A stretch of 64,000 bases of DNA from the NCBI GenBank assembly GCA_021173225.1, contig JAJOLK010000002.1, positions 153,391 to 217,390 on the forward strand. The letters are read 5' to 3'. This document shows, piece after piece, positions 35,601-52,962 of this stretch (positions within the stretch are counted from its first letter, which is position 1; every line of letters starts with the position of its first letter). This stretch comes from Phycisphaerales bacterium PN19_bin_20 (lineage in GTDB: Bacteria; Planctomycetota; Phycisphaerae; Phycisphaerales; UBA1924). The notes below the pieces were generated by a model that was given only the letters and a program-made list of their open reading frames with translations, searched no databases and had not been told where the DNA came from. The position numbers were made by a program, and so were the translations under genes.

Positions 35601-36474
35601 CAAGATCGGGCACATGAAGCGCGGCGACGAGCTGCCCACCGGTGTGCTCGAAATGGTCAAGGTCTACATCGCTACCAAGCGCACCCTCAGCGTTGGTGAC
35701 AAGATGGCCGGCCGCCACGGCAACAAGGGCGTCATCGCCCGCATCGTGCCCGAAGAGAACATGCCCTTCATGGCCGACGGCAGCACCGTCGACGTTTTGC
35801 TCAACCCGCTGGGCGTGCCCAGCCGCATGAACGTCGGGCAGATCCTCGAAACCCACCTGGGCTGGGCCGCGAAGGTCCTGGGCTTCCAGGCCGTCACGCC
35901 CGTGTTTGACGGTGCGACCGAGGAAGAGATCCACACCGCCATTGACGAGGCCAACCAGCACGTCCGGCGCCGCGCTGACTACATCGAGAAGACCGGCGAG
36001 GCCCCGCACCCCAAGGAAATGCTCGTCGAGATGCCCCGCGGCGGCAAGATCCAGCTCCACGACGGCCGCACTGGCGAACCCTTCGGCCAACGCACCACCG
36101 TCGGCATCATGTACATCCTCAAGCTTCACCACCTCGTTGACGACAAGATCCACGCCCGCGCCACCGGCCCCTACAGCCTCATCACCCAGCAGCCCCTCGG
36201 CGGCAAGGCCCGCACCGGCGGGCAGCGCTTCGGCGAGATGGAAGTCTGGGCGCTCGAGGCCTACGGCGCCGCCTACGTACTCCAAGAGCTCCTCACCGTC
36301 AAGAGCGACGACGTCGAGGGCCGTACCAAGATCTACGAGAGCATGGTCCGCGGCACCAACACCCTTGAGGCTGGCATGCCTGTCGCCTTCGACGTGCTCT
36401 GCTCAGAGCTCAAGGGCCTGGGCATCAACGTAACGCTGGAGAAGAAGGCCGCCGCCGCCGGCAGCCTGCTGTAA
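32659..36474 (+). CDS. rpoB: RNA polymerase subunit beta
   Basis: 1271 aa. Core transcription enzyme subunit. Full-length features are visible: 'RSPGVDFS' in the lobe region, 'GRMIGEEAA', the fork-loop '[18 protein letters not shown]' followed by '[18 protein letters not shown]', '[18 protein letters not shown]', and the switch/clamp '[22 protein letters not shown]' at the end. The GPGGLxRxRAGF segment shows where rifampicin-binding residues would lie. The start at 32659 is preferred because a GAGAGGTG site sits 8 nt upstream; an in-frame ATG at 32638 would add seven residues. Codon use shifts toward C-ending codons, as expected for a highly expressed gene. Confidence 0.96.
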   Translation: MGELKVRNYAKTGDGMLVPNLTLVQSDAYERFLQTFKGPHERDARMGLESLMREVFPIESYDGTMALEYLYYVLEEPRYTQDECRELRLTFGLPFKVAVRLRREGQTEVAEEEIYLGEFPKMIGGGEFIVNGAERVIVSQLHRSPGVDFSITSSEADRPLHSARVIPERGSWIELEVTKKDVLAMRIDQSTKLAATTFLRCLDESISTTERLLGLFYEISDVKGDQVKPDMYAAASIIDTETGEELVGVGRMIGEEAAGKIAGSKLKTVRVIQNPSDTLILNTVAEEKLDQFAEFAETEYERALLKVYSKLRPGNPPQVEKAKALFVEKFFDDTRYRLGRVGRFRINRKFDLKVPEDMMFIRAEDFLRVVQYLLDLRSKRLDPDTGFPVAQVDDIDHLGNRRLRTLDELAVDELRKGFLKLKRTVQERMSVKDPTETLKIADLVNSKSISSAIDFFFGRSELSQVVDQTNPLSSLVHERRLSALGPGGLNRKRAGFEVRDVHISHYGRICPIETPEGTNIGLIASMGIYSTIDEYGFIRTPYRQVKDGKVSDKIIHLRADEEMQAILAPTDAIGKEGRLKDGMILARVNGELAEVKSESVNFLDIAPKQVVGISAALIPFLEHDDANRALMGSNMQRQAVPLVKVDPPIVATGLEKDCGRDSGMIVRAKNAGTITFVDAQRIIIDNSDEYVLRKFAGLNERTCQNQRPIIKPGQKVKKNEVIADGASTRQGELAIGKNILVAFNTFDGYNFEDAIVINERIVKDDAFTSIHIDAYEVEVRETKLGREEFTRDIPNVSEKMLRNLDDNGVIRLGARVGPGDILVGKVSPKSKTELTPEEKLLHAIFGRAGEDVKNDSLEVPAGVEGIVIGAKRFSRRLHMSEDQKRQLKQQIDDYSAQMDAQAIAIFKQMVALVNDILGTPMVDPTTRQRVGASDIPEVVLEQISGFSDKWMKGSKEAKDKADVVYRQFWPRVQAVQKEKDRKIGHMKRGDELPTGVLEMVKVYIATKRTLSVGDKMAGRHGNKGVIARIVPEENMPFMADGSTVDVLLNPLGVPSRMNVGQILETHLGWAAKVLGFQAVTPVFDGATEEEIHTAIDEANQHVRRRADYIEKTGEAPHPKEMLVEMPRGGKIQLHDGRTGEPFGQRTTVGIMYILKLHHLVDDKIHARATGPYSLITQQPLGGKARTGGQRFGEMEVWALEAYGAAYVLQELLTVKSDDVEGRTKIYESMVRGTNTLEAGMPVAFDVLCSELKGLGINVTLEKKAAAAGSLL

Positions 36475-36857
36475 GGCCGATCGAACGTTCGATCTGCAAG
36501 CGTGTCTCTGAGGTTTGTCGAGGCGTCTCGTGCCAAGAAGGCTCAGGAAGCTGTTCGAGTAGTTGCTGATCCGGCCTTCCATCGCGGCGCTTTGTTGGAT
36601 GTTTCACGCGATGAACAGCTTGGATTTGGAGCAACCCCGGTCCGCGATTCTGGGCGAGTTTTCAGACTGGAGTAGTGACGGCCATCGGGTTGCTGGTAAT
36701 GAATCTTGGAGCGAGTGGGGTGATCTACCCGCCCCTGTCTCCCGACGTGAGTGCGGAATGTAAGTGTCGAGCTGAGTTGAAGCGTCAAAGAGAAGATATT
36801 CTGGCGCAAGCCATTCAACGTAGACCTTCAAACGATTGAATCAAACTGGAGAAGCCC
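36475..36857. other. Unusually long rpoB-rpoC spacer with a perfect palindrome
   Basis: 383 nt of visibly lower G+C than the flanking genes. Five bases after the rpoB stop lies the 16-bp perfect palindrome GATCGAACGTTCGATC (36479-36494). The rest contains no supported gene; small frames on both strands have no start signals. A TATTCT box at 36797-36802 could be part of a promoter but has no good -35. A GGAGA site precedes rpoC. Confidence 0.5.
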
Positions 36858-41243
<4,386 letters not shown>

Positions 41244-41282
41244 CCACGGGTCGCAACAACCTACAACCTTATTAAACCCCCG

Positions 41283-41315
41283 CCCCGCGTGCCTTTACGC
41301 GGGGTCTTTGTTTTT
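41283..41315 (+). terminator. Rho-independent terminator of the rpl-rpo operon
   Basis: Perfect 8-bp stem CCCCGCGT / ACGCGGGG, 6-nt loop, then TCTTTGTTTTT; 40 nt after the rpoC stop. Confidence 0.9.
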
Positions 41316-41387
41316 GCGTTGGCCATCCGCGCGTTGCGGCTAGGACCTCTGTGCGTCGGCGATCCCGCCGCTCCTCCAGTGCCCCCC

Positions 41388-41792
41388 TTACCCGTAATGC
41401 GACACTGACCGCACGATCAGCCCCGCGCCGTCCACAAAGAAGACCTCGCCGGCGAGCTCGCCCGTCCACCGCCGATAGACCACCAGTACGCTCGATACGC
41501 CCGCCGTCACGTGCATCGGCGTAAACCGCAGCACGCCCGAAGGCGTCGGGTTGCTCGACAGCGCGCGCCCGAAGTACGCCCGCACCTGCGCCTTGCCGCG
41601 CAGCGTCCCGTCGCCGCCCTCAGCCACGCCTAGCCCCTGATTGAACCGCGCAACAAACGGCGAGGTGTGCTCGATGCCCTCGCCGTAGCACGCCATGATC
41701 GCGTCCAACTCGCCCTGCGGCCCGGCGTTCCACGCCGCAAACCACCGGTCCATGATCTGCGCCGCCAGTTGGGGGGTGATGTTCGCAAGCAC
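41388..41792 (-). CDS. NTF2-like / SnoaL-like domain protein
   Basis: 134 aa from the GTG at 41792. The cone-shaped alpha+beta fold is suggested by 'IMDRWFAAWNAG', a 'IEHTSPFVARF' segment and a following 'LRGKAQVRAYF', the usual order in SnoaL-like proteins, which may be small-molecule enzymes or mere binding domains. An alternative TTG at 41816 would overlap the icd stop. It begins 10 nt after icd and is probably cotranscribed, yet has no obvious role in the TCA cycle. No function is assigned. Confidence 0.75.
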   Translation of the reverse strand: MLANITPQLAAQIMDRWFAAWNAGPQGELDAIMACYGEGIEHTSPFVARFNQGLGVAEGGDGTLRGKAQVRAYFGRALSSNPTPSGVLRFTPMHVTAGVSSVLVVYRRWTGELAGEVFFVDGAGLIVRSVSHYG

Positions 41793-41802
41793 GTTCTGCT
41801 CT

Positions 41803-43305
41803 TTACATGTGCGCAATCACCGCGTCGCCAAACTCGCTGCACTTGACCTTCCGCACGCCAGTGTCGCCCTCGGCCTTCATCAGCCGCTCGAAGTCGTACG
41901 TCACCGTCTTGGCCGTAATCGCCCCGTCCATCCCCTTGATGATCAGGTCCGCCGCGTCGCTCCACACCTTGTCGCCGCCGCTGCCACCACCTGAGCCCAT
42001 GTACCGCAGCATCATCTCGCCGCTCAGGATCACCGACCCCGGGTTGACCTGGTCCAGGTTCGCGTACTTGGGCGCCGTCCCGTGCGTGGCCTCGAAGATC
42101 GCATGCCCCGTCACGTAGTTGATGTTCGCCCCCGGCGCGATACCAATGCCACCGATCTGCGCCGCCAGCGCGTCGCTCAGGTAGTCGCCGTTGAGGTTCA
42201 TGCACGCGATCACATCAAAGTCCTTCGGCCGCGTCAGCACCTGCTGCAGCGTGATGTCCGCGATCGAGTCCTTCACCAGCACCATCGACTTCCACCTGCC
42301 CCCGCCGTGGCTTGCGCCGATGCTCGCCAGCACGCCCTCGACCTCCTTGACCAGCTTGGCCTTTTGGTCCGGCGTCATCATCTCGAACCCCGGCTCAATC
42401 ATCTTGGCGTTCGCCTCGGCCGACAGCCCCGCGCCCGCGTCCTTGTTCCCAAGGATCCAGCTCTCGCGCTCCGTCACAATCTGCCCGCGGAAGTGCTTAC
42501 GCGCCAGCTCGTAGCCCCAGTCCTTGAACGCGCCCTCGGTGAACTTCATGATGTTCCCCTTGTGCACGATCGTCACGCTCTTGCTCTTCTGCTTCACGGC
42601 GTACTCAAGCGCCGCCCACAGCAGCCGCTCCGTACCCATCCTGCTCACCGGCTTGATGCCGATCCCCACCATCACCTCGGTGTCACCCTCCGGCACGCGC
42701 TCGGCACCGCCCATCGCCGCCGCCGCAAACCCCTGCGCCGCCTCTTTGGTCCCGAAACGGATCTTCTTAAACTCCTTCGGGAACTCCTTCTCAAAGAATC
42801 CAAGCACCTTCGCGGCCTCGGGCGTCCCCGCCGCCATCTCAATCCCCGCGTAGATGTCCTCGGTGTTCTCGCGAAAGATCACCATCTCGCAGTCCTGCGG
42901 ACGCTTCACCGGGCTGGGCACGCCCTTGAACCACCGCACCGGGCGCAGGCACACGTACAGATCAAGCATCTGCCGCAGCGCCACATTCAGCGACCGAATT
43001 CCACCGCCTACCGGCGTTGTCAGCGGGCCCTTGATCCCCACCAAGTGCTGACGAAACGCCGCAAGCGTCTCTTCAGGCAACCAGCTACCCGTCTTGTTGA
43101 ACGCCTTCTCACCCGCCAGCACCTCGTGCCAGTGAATCTTGCAAGCGCCGCCAGAGGCCTTCGCTACCGCCGCGTCGATCACACGCACGCTCGCACGCCA
43201 GATGTCAGGCCCAGTCCCGTCACCCTCGATAAACGGCAAGATCGGGCTCGACGGCACCTTCAGCCGCCCGCCGGACATCACAATCGATGCAGGATCACTT
43301 GGCAT
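41803..43305 (-). CDS. icd: NADP-type isocitrate dehydrogenase
   Basis: Oxidative decarboxylation of isocitrate to 2-oxoglutarate. 500 aa, about 80 more than the E. coli enzyme. The active-site loop [16 protein letters not shown] contains the Ser that Icd kinases phosphorylate in other bacteria. Metal and substrate motifs '[20 protein letters not shown]' and '[11 protein letters not shown]' are intact, followed by '[11 protein letters not shown]'. The extra length sits mainly before '[12 protein letters not shown]' and in a Gly/Ser loop near residue 450. The start at 43305 has a GGGAG site 9 nt upstream; an in-frame ATG at 43326 is rejected. Confidence 0.93.
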   Translation of the reverse strand: MPSDPASIVMSGGRLKVPSSPILPFIEGDGTGPDIWRASVRVIDAAVAKASGGACKIHWHEVLAGEKAFNKTGSWLPEETLAAFRQHLVGIKGPLTTPVGGGIRSLNVALRQMLDLYVCLRPVRWFKGVPSPVKRPQDCEMVIFRENTEDIYAGIEMAAGTPEAAKVLGFFEKEFPKEFKKIRFGTKEAAQGFAAAAMGGAERVPEGDTEVMVGIGIKPVSRMGTERLLWAALEYAVKQKSKSVTIVHKGNIMKFTEGAFKDWGYELARKHFRGQIVTERESWILGNKDAGAGLSAEANAKMIEPGFEMMTPDQKAKLVKEVEGVLASIGASHGGGRWKSMVLVKDSIADITLQQVLTRPKDFDVIACMNLNGDYLSDALAAQIGGIGIAPGANINYVTGHAIFEATHGTAPKYANLDQVNPGSVILSGEMMLRYMGSGGGSGGDKVWSDAADLIIKGMDGAITAKTVTYDFERLMKAEGDTGVRKVKCSEFGDAVIAHM

Positions 43306-43449
43306 TCGAGAAGCTCCCAATTCCATCGCTCAGACGCCCGCACTCCGCCACGGCGTCCCGCCGTGCGCCGCCGCGAGCACCAGAAGAAACAGTACCCACA
43401 CTCGCCCTTGACGTGGCAACTTCATCCCGTCGGCGTGCCCCGATTGTGG

Positions 43450-43455
43450 TACATT
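43450..43455 (+). promoter_or_regulatory. Putative leaderless-type -10 box for the hybrid kinase
   Basis: TGGTACATT with TACATT 7 nt before the ATG at 43463. Confidence 0.5.
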
Positions 43456-43462
43456 ACCCACG

Positions 43463-47719
<4,257 letters not shown>

Positions 47720-47729
47720 CGCCCTCACC

Positions 47730-47774
47730 ACCCTCACCCCCACCCTCACCCCCACCCTCACCCCCACCCTCACC
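47730..47774. repeat. Tandem 12-nt repeat between the kinase and asparaginase genes
   Basis: Four copies of ACCCTCACCCCC, the last incomplete, at 47730, 47742, 47754 and 47766. They are non-coding; slippage-prone. Confidence 0.85.
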
Positions 47775-47786
47775 ACGACCTTCGCT

Positions 47787-47792
47787 TACCCT
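47787..47792 (+). promoter_or_regulatory. Putative leaderless-type -10 box
   Basis: TACCCT 7 nt before the ATG at 47800, just after the tandem repeat. Confidence 0.4.
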
Positions 47793-47799
47793 CATCACC

Positions 47800-48333
47800 A
47801 TGCGCCACCTGACGCTCATCACCACCGGCGGCACCATCGAGAAAACCTACGACGAGCTCTCAGGAACACTCGATAACCGACGCTCCATCGTCCGGCGAAT
47901 GCTCCGAAGGCTCCGACTCGAAGACACCACCGTCGCCGCCATCGAGCTCATGAGCAAAGACTCGCTCCACATGACCGACGACGACCGACGACGAATCGCC
48001 GAGGTCGTCGCCGCTGCCATCGGCACACGACAAAGCCCAGGGCCCACCAGCGCCGTGGTCATCCTTCACGGCACCGACACACTCGCCGAAACCGGCGAGG
48101 TCCTCTGCAAGCTCCTGCAAAACCCCCGCGTTCCCGTCGTACTCACCGGTGCCATGAGGCCCTTCGAGATGGTCCGCTCAGACGCGCTCCAAAACCTCAC
48201 AGAGGCCGCCTTCGCCGCAGGCGTGCTGCCGCCAGGGATCTACAGCGTCGCCCACGGCCGCGCACTCGCCTTCCCCGGCGTCATCAAAGACCGTGACCGC
48301 GGCACCTTCATCAAACCCAACTCTCCAACCTAA
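47800..48333 (+). CDS. Asparaginase N-terminal-domain protein, single domain
   Basis: 177 aa. It matches only the N-terminal domain of bacterial asparaginases: the nucleophile loop TTGGTI (Thr near residue 9), the second threonine motif LHGTDT, and VLTGAMRPFEMVRSDALQNL. Full enzymes are about 330 aa with a second domain that completes the active site of the partner subunit. The stop is clean, with no leftover domain in the downstream 300 nt or other frames, so this is a genuine short form rather than a fresh frameshift. Hydrolysis of asparagine is uncertain. It is 28 nt upstream of the glycosyltransferase gene. Confidence 0.82.
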   Translation: MRHLTLITTGGTIEKTYDELSGTLDNRRSIVRRMLRRLRLEDTTVAAIELMSKDSLHMTDDDRRRIAEVVAAAIGTRQSPGPTSAVVILHGTDTLAETGEVLCKLLQNPRVPVVLTGAMRPFEMVRSDALQNLTEAAFAAGVLPPGIYSVAHGRALAFPGVIKDRDRGTFIKPNSPT

Positions 48334-48360
48334 GCCACGCGCCACAGACTCCCTCAACGC

Positions 48361-49611
48361 ATGATCCTCGACCACGCCTACATCCCCACCAAGTACCACT
48401 CCCGCTTCGGGCTCATCGGTCGCTTCTGCACCGAGCTGATAGAGGCCATGCAACTCGCCGGCGTCAAGGTCAACCAAGACCTGCCCGACGGCCACGATGC
48501 CGCCGTGTTCTTCTTCAACTCCTTCGCCCTCTCCGCACTCAGCGAGCAGCGCGAGCGCCTCGCCGGCCCAGGCCGCACCGCACCCATCGTCCAGTGGATC
48601 ATCGACCACCCGCTCGCCTTTGACGCCGCCGCACTCGACGGCTGGTTCGAACTGCCCGCCTACCGGCTCGCCACCGTCTGCGACGATGACCTGCAGCTGC
48701 TCAGGCTCCGCTGGCCCAAGCTGCGCGCCGCCCGCGTCTACCACGGCGTCTGGCCCGGCGCACTCGCTAACCCCGCATCACTCCCCGCAACCCACGCCGG
48801 CCAAGCCTTCCCCGCCGCCTCTCCCACGCCCCACACTACCGATATCAGCACTGCGCCCCCGCGTGATATCGACGTGCTCGTCGCCGGCTCCATCGCTACC
48901 GACGCCGAGCTCATCAAGCTCACCCATGCACTCCCGGCCTCGCTCCACACCGTCGCGCACGAAATCGCCCATCTCCGCGCCGAGCAGCCGCACATCACCG
49001 TCGCCCAAGCCATGGACCTCTGCCTGCCCGTCGGCATCTACGCCCCAGACCACTGGGAGCTGCTCGGCCGCCTCCAACTCCTCTCCGTCGCGATCCTCAA
49101 CATCCGCCGCCGCGTCCAGCTCATCACCGCCCTGCAGGGCCTCCACGTCACCGTCCTGGGCGGCGAGAACTGGGCCCCGCACTGCACCGGCACCGTCAGG
49201 TACGCCGGGCAGGCCGACTTCGCCGACATGCACCGCTGGATCAAACGCGCCAAGGTCTGCGTCGCGCTCAACCCGCCGCAGTTCGCCACCGGCTTCTCAG
49301 AGCGCCTGCTGCTGAGCATGGCCGGCGGCGCCGCCACCGTCACCGATGACCGCCCAGCCGTCCGCGCTGAGTTCTGCACGCCCGCCCCCGCCGGCACCCG
49401 CTTTAGCGGCACCAACAGCGCATTCCTCCGCCTCTTCCGCGCCGCCCGCCCGCAAGAGGCCCGCGCGCTCTGCGAGCAGCTCCTGGCCGACCACCCAGCC
49501 CGCGTCGCGATGGCCGATGCCGCCGTCCGCGCCATCGCCGCAGGCCACCTCTGGGCTCACCGCCTCCCGCAGCTCTTCGGCGCTGCCACGCACGCTGTGC
49601 GAAATCCCTAG
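48361..49611 (+). CDS. Glycosyltransferase-like protein (CgeB / family-4-like fold)
   Basis: 416 aa, soluble, GT-B-like. The N-terminal half has a short Rossmann-type opening and a 'WIIDHPL' motif; the second half has 'GGENWAPHCTGTVRYAGQADFADM' style strands followed by 'GFSERLLLSMAGGAATVTDDR', which is the nucleotide-sugar-binding pattern of CgeB/GT4-type enzymes (an acidic residue in the SERLL helix, then the Gly-rich turn). Donor and acceptor cannot be told. It is probably cotranscribed with the asparaginase-like gene. Confidence 0.72.
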   Translation: MILDHAYIPTKYHSRFGLIGRFCTELIEAMQLAGVKVNQDLPDGHDAAVFFFNSFALSALSEQRERLAGPGRTAPIVQWIIDHPLAFDAAALDGWFELPAYRLATVCDDDLQLLRLRWPKLRAARVYHGVWPGALANPASLPATHAGQAFPAASPTPHTTDISTAPPRDIDVLVAGSIATDAELIKLTHALPASLHTVAHEIAHLRAEQPHITVAQAMDLCLPVGIYAPDHWELLGRLQLLSVAILNIRRRVQLITALQGLHVTVLGGENWAPHCTGTVRYAGQADFADMHRWIKRAKVCVALNPPQFATGFSERLLLSMAGGAATVTDDRPAVRAEFCTPAPAGTRFSGTNSAFLRLFRAARPQEARALCEQLLADHPARVAMADAAVRAIAAGHLWAHRLPQLFGAATHAVRNP

Positions 49612-49647
49612 CACCCCGCCTGCCCGACCCGCCAGCCAACGCACCAC

Positions 49648-49684
49648 CAAAACAAAAGCAGGGTGCGCCATGCGGCACGCCCTG
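49648..49684 (-). terminator. Rho-independent terminator of rpsB-tsf
   Basis: Imperfect 11-position stem (49659-49669 with 49674-49684, one mismatch and one wobble) followed on the - strand by GCTTTTGTTTT. It lies about 65 nt after the tsf stop. Confidence 0.7.
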
Positions 49685-49748
49685 TCCATGCTCAATACCT
49701 ATCAATCAAACAGGCCAAATCAACAGGTCAGATCATCCGCTCACAAGC

Positions 49749-50561
49749 TCATGCCCCGGCCTGCTCGCCCACCGCCCAGCGCCAGAACGCATCGACTCGC
49801 GCCGTGCACACGATGTCCTTGACCTTCTTGCTCGGGTCGATGATGTACGGCTGCTCCAGCAGCGCCACGTCCTCGAAGAACTTCCGCATCCCGCCCTCGA
49901 CCATCTTCTCCGCAATCTCCTGCGGCTTGCCGCTCTCCATCGCCGTCTCAAGCCGGAACTTCCGCTCCTTCGCAACGATCTCCGCAGGGACGTCCTCGGG
50001 CCGCACGCCCTTGGGGCTCGGCACCGCCGCAACGATGTGCATGCAGATCTGCCGCATCGCCTCCTCCGAGATGTCGCCAGTCACCTTCACCAGCGCGCCG
50101 GTCTTCCCGTCGTGGTGAACGTACTGCCCAAAGTGCACGCCCGCGCCGCCCGCCACGTGCTCGCCGCGCGCCAAGGCGATCGTCTCGCCCGTCTTGATCC
50201 GGATGTCCTCGATCGCCGCCGCCTCAGCACCCGTCGGCGTGTAGTGCCCCGCCGGCGCCTTGAGCGCCGCCTGCGCTAGCGCACCGGTCAGGCTCACAAA
50301 CACGTCGTTCTTGGCCGTGAAGTCTGTGTTCGCTCGCAGCTCGACAATCGCCGCCGAGCCCGCGCCCAGCGCCACCGCAATACGACCCTCACCGCTGGGC
50401 TTGTCTCCCTTGGCGTCCATCTTGCCCTTCATCGCCTTGCGCAAGATGTCCTCGGCCTTGGCCATGTCGCCCGACGCCTCCACCAGCGCCTTCTTGCACT
50501 CCATCATCGAAAGACCCGTCTTGTTGCGAAGCTGCATCACCACGGCGGCAGAGATTTCCAC
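49749..50561 (-). CDS. tsf: Translation elongation factor Ts
   Basis: Guanine-nucleotide exchange factor for EF-Tu. 270 aa from a GTG at 50561. The N-terminal UBA-like domain has 'VMQLRNKTGLSMMECKKAL', and the core has the EF-Tu contact motif TDFTAKND. The GTG start is chosen because EF-Ts proteins begin 'xEISAAxV' there and a GGAG site lies 8 nt upstream; the frame is open to 50681. It follows rpsB by 181 nt and ends in a terminator. Confidence 0.94.
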   Translation of the reverse strand: MEISAAVVMQLRNKTGLSMMECKKALVEASGDMAKAEDILRKAMKGKMDAKGDKPSGEGRIAVALGAGSAAIVELRANTDFTAKNDVFVSLTGALAQAALKAPAGHYTPTGAEAAAIEDIRIKTGETIALARGEHVAGGAGVHFGQYVHHDGKTGALVKVTGDISEEAMRQICMHIVAAVPSPKGVRPEDVPAEIVAKERKFRLETAMESGKPQEIAEKMVEGGMRKFFEDVALLEQPYIIDPSKKVKDIVCTARVDAFWRWAVGEQAGA

Positions 50562-50742
50562 AGGCAAGCTCCATTCGTTACAAGCCCAGGCCACAGGCCC
50601 GGCGCCCTTTATTGCTGATACCCGTCGCCCGGTGCAAGCCACCGTGCGACCTCTACACCCGGCCCGCGCCCACCAAGGCACAAGCCAAGGTCAACGCATA
50701 CCCGTCCACATTCCTGTTCACATCCAGGCTTCGCGTCCACAC

Positions 50743-51639
50743 TCAGACCTTCGCCGCAGGCGCAGCGGCCGCACCCGACGCCGGCACCGCCGACATCGGA
50801 CCGCCACCCGGCCCGTCGCTGGGCTGGTCGTCAGAGCGGAACTGTGCACGACGGCTGCGACGCTGGCCATCGCCACGCCCGTCACCCCGCCCGTCACCAC
50901 GGCCTTCGCCCGCGTCACCCGCCGGCGAAGCCTCGCCCTCGCCACGCGACTGCGGACGGCCCTGCTTGCCCTCGGCAATCGCCATGCACAGCTCACGCAC
51001 GACCACATCGATCGAACGCATGCTGTCGTCGTTGCCCGGGATCGCGATGTCCGCAAGCTCAGGGTCGCCGTCGGTATCAATCAGGCACACCGTCGGGATG
51101 CCCAGCTTCCGCGCCTCCTTGATCGACGACAGCTCACGCTTCGTGTCGATCACCACCAGCGCGCCGGGCAGCTTGTCCATGCCCTTGATGCCCGAGAGAT
51201 TCCGCTTCATCTTGTTCATCTCGCGACGAAGCTGGCTCTCCATCTTCTTCGAGTAGCTCGCGAAGTTGTCGCCCTGCTCGATCGTCTCAAGCTCCTCCAA
51301 CCGCTTCAGGCGGCTGCGGATCGTCCGGAAGTTCGTCAGCGTACCACCGAGCCAACGCTCGATGCAGTAGTGCATCTTCACGTCGCTCACGCGCTGCTCA
51401 AGCACGCTCCGCGCCTGACGCTTGGTCCCCACGAAGCAGATGTCCTTGCCATCCGCCACCACACGCGTAAGAAACTTCTTCGCTAGAAGAAGACCCTTCA
51501 CCGTCTCCTTGATGTCGATGATGTGGATCCCGTTGCGCTTGCCCCAGATGTAGGGGGCCATGCGCGGGTTCCACGACGCCGAACGTTGACCGAAGTGAAT
51601 CCCCGACTCGATCAAATCCTGAACAAGCTGAGAGGCCAT
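50743..51639 (-). CDS. rpsB: 30S ribosomal protein S2
   Basis: 298 aa against about 240 in most bacteria. The core is standard: 'SGIHFGQRSASWNPRMAPYIWG', then 'FVGTKRQAR', 'RWLGGTLTNFRTI' and 'IPGNDDSMRSIDVV'. The extra C-terminal 60 residues are low-complexity: three RGDG repeats encoded by a short tandem DNA repeat, then Arg/Ser/Gly/Pro/Ala. The AAGGAAAC site precedes the ATG at 51639. It is the first gene of the rpsB-tsf operon; the 298-nt spacer to the divergent fliM must hold its promoter and leader, in which no structure was identified. Confidence 0.94.
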   Translation of the reverse strand: MASQLVQDLIESGIHFGQRSASWNPRMAPYIWGKRNGIHIIDIKETVKGLLLAKKFLTRVVADGKDICFVGTKRQARSVLEQRVSDVKMHYCIERWLGGTLTNFRTIRSRLKRLEELETIEQGDNFASYSKKMESQLRREMNKMKRNLSGIKGMDKLPGALVVIDTKRELSSIKEARKLGIPTVCLIDTDGDPELADIAIPGNDDSMRSIDVVVRELCMAIAEGKQGRPQSRGEGEASPAGDAGEGRGDGRGDGRGDGQRRSRRAQFRSDDQPSDGPGGGPMSAVPASGAAAAPAAKV

Positions 51640-51937
51640 AAGAAGTTTCCTTCCAGCGACACCGGCGACGCGCGGCTCAACTCACAGGCAAGGCTCTACG
51701 CCACGCCCAGACGCGCACCACCCTTTAGGGCGCTTGCGGCGGCAAAACCACGGGCCGCGCAGACCATCTGCACCGCCCCGCCCCGGTTGAGCTCCGGAGC
51801 ACACCGAGCATAGCCCGTCGCTCACTCCCGGACGACCCCTAAGTCTCACTCATCCGCGCGCCACCCCCCGCCAACTCCTGCCCCGCCGCCGATCTTCAAG
51901 CCCACCACCCCCCGACCGCCGATGAACCAGCACCGCC

Positions 51938-52954
51938 ATGCCCGACGTCCTTGACCAATCCAGCATCGACGCGCTGCTCAGCCAGACCCAGCAGGTCGAG
52001 GCCCCAACGGCCGTCGAACGCCCCGCCATCATCAGCCGCCGGCGCAAAGACCTCGAGAATGTCGAGGTTCGCCCCTACGACTTCAAACGCCCAGAGCGCG
52101 TCAGCAAAGACCAGATGCGCGCCCTGCAAACCCTTCACGAGGCCATGGCCCGTAACTTCGGCGCCATGCTCTCGGGCTTCCTGCGAACCATCGTCGAGGT
52201 CCGCGTCGCCACCTGCGAGCAGATGACCTACGGCGAGTTCATCACCGGCCTGCCAAACCCCACCAGCTTCAACCTCGTCACCCCCGGCGGGCTCGACGGC
52301 CAGGTCTGCCTCGAAGTCTCACCACTCATCATCTACCCCATCATCGACCGACTCCTCGGCGGCACCAACCAAGACCTCTTCATCCCTCAGCGACCGATGA
52401 CCCTCATCGAGAACCGCCTCATCGGCAAGGTCATCGACCGCGCGCTCTCCGCCATGACCGAGGCTTGGGCCGCCATCCGCCAGATCGCCTTCGCCGTCTC
52501 CGCCACAGAGAGCAACCCGCAGCTCGTGCAGATCGTCCCGCCCAACGAGGTCGTCGTCGTCGTCGGCTTCGAGCTCAAAATGGGCAACCGCGCCGGCACC
52601 ATGAACCTCTGCATCCCCTTCAACGTCATCGAGCCCATGATGGACGAGCTCGCCAACCAGTCATGGTTCGCCAGCACCAAGGGCGGCCCGGCCAAAGACT
52701 CACGCAGCAGCATCGAACGTTCGCTCGGTCACGCAGGCCTCGTCGTCTCCGCCGTCCTCGCCCGCACCACCATCACACTCAGTGACCTGCACGCGCTCGA
52801 AGTTGGCGACATCATCACCACCGACAAGCCCGTCAGCCAGCCCGCCGTCATGTTCATCGAGGGCGAACGCAAGTTCTTCGCACGCCTCGGTCAGATCAAG
52901 GGCCACCGGGCCCTCCAGGTTGTCCGACCCGTCAGCCCCGACGACCGCGACTAG
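51938..52954 (+). CDS. fliM: Flagellar motor switch protein FliM
   Basis: Part of the C-ring that reverses flagellar rotation. 338 aa, normal length. The N-terminal CheY-P-binding peptide is present (LDQSSIDALLSQ), followed by the central CheC-like domain ('MTYGEFITGLPNPTSFNLV', 'DRLLGGTNQDLF') and the C-terminal FliN-like SpoA domain ('LARTTITLSDLHALEVGDII'). It is the only flagellar gene in the window. It is convergent with prpB, with only 8 nt between their stops. Confidence 0.93.
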   Translation: MPDVLDQSSIDALLSQTQQVEAPTAVERPAIISRRRKDLENVEVRPYDFKRPERVSKDQMRALQTLHEAMARNFGAMLSGFLRTIVEVRVATCEQMTYGEFITGLPNPTSFNLVTPGGLDGQVCLEVSPLIIYPIIDRLLGGTNQDLFIPQRPMTLIENRLIGKVIDRALSAMTEAWAAIRQIAFAVSATESNPQLVQIVPPNEVVVVVGFELKMGNRAGTMNLCIPFNVIEPMMDELANQSWFASTKGGPAKDSRSSIERSLGHAGLVVSAVLARTTITLSDLHALEVGDIITTDKPVSQPAVMFIEGERKFFARLGQIKGHRALQVVRPVSPDDRD

Positions 52955-52962
52955 TTCCGCAC

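Noticed and set aside
36604-36831. Small gene in the rpoB-rpoC spacer
   Set aside because: Frames are short, exist on both strands, and have no ribosome binding site or recognisable sequence.
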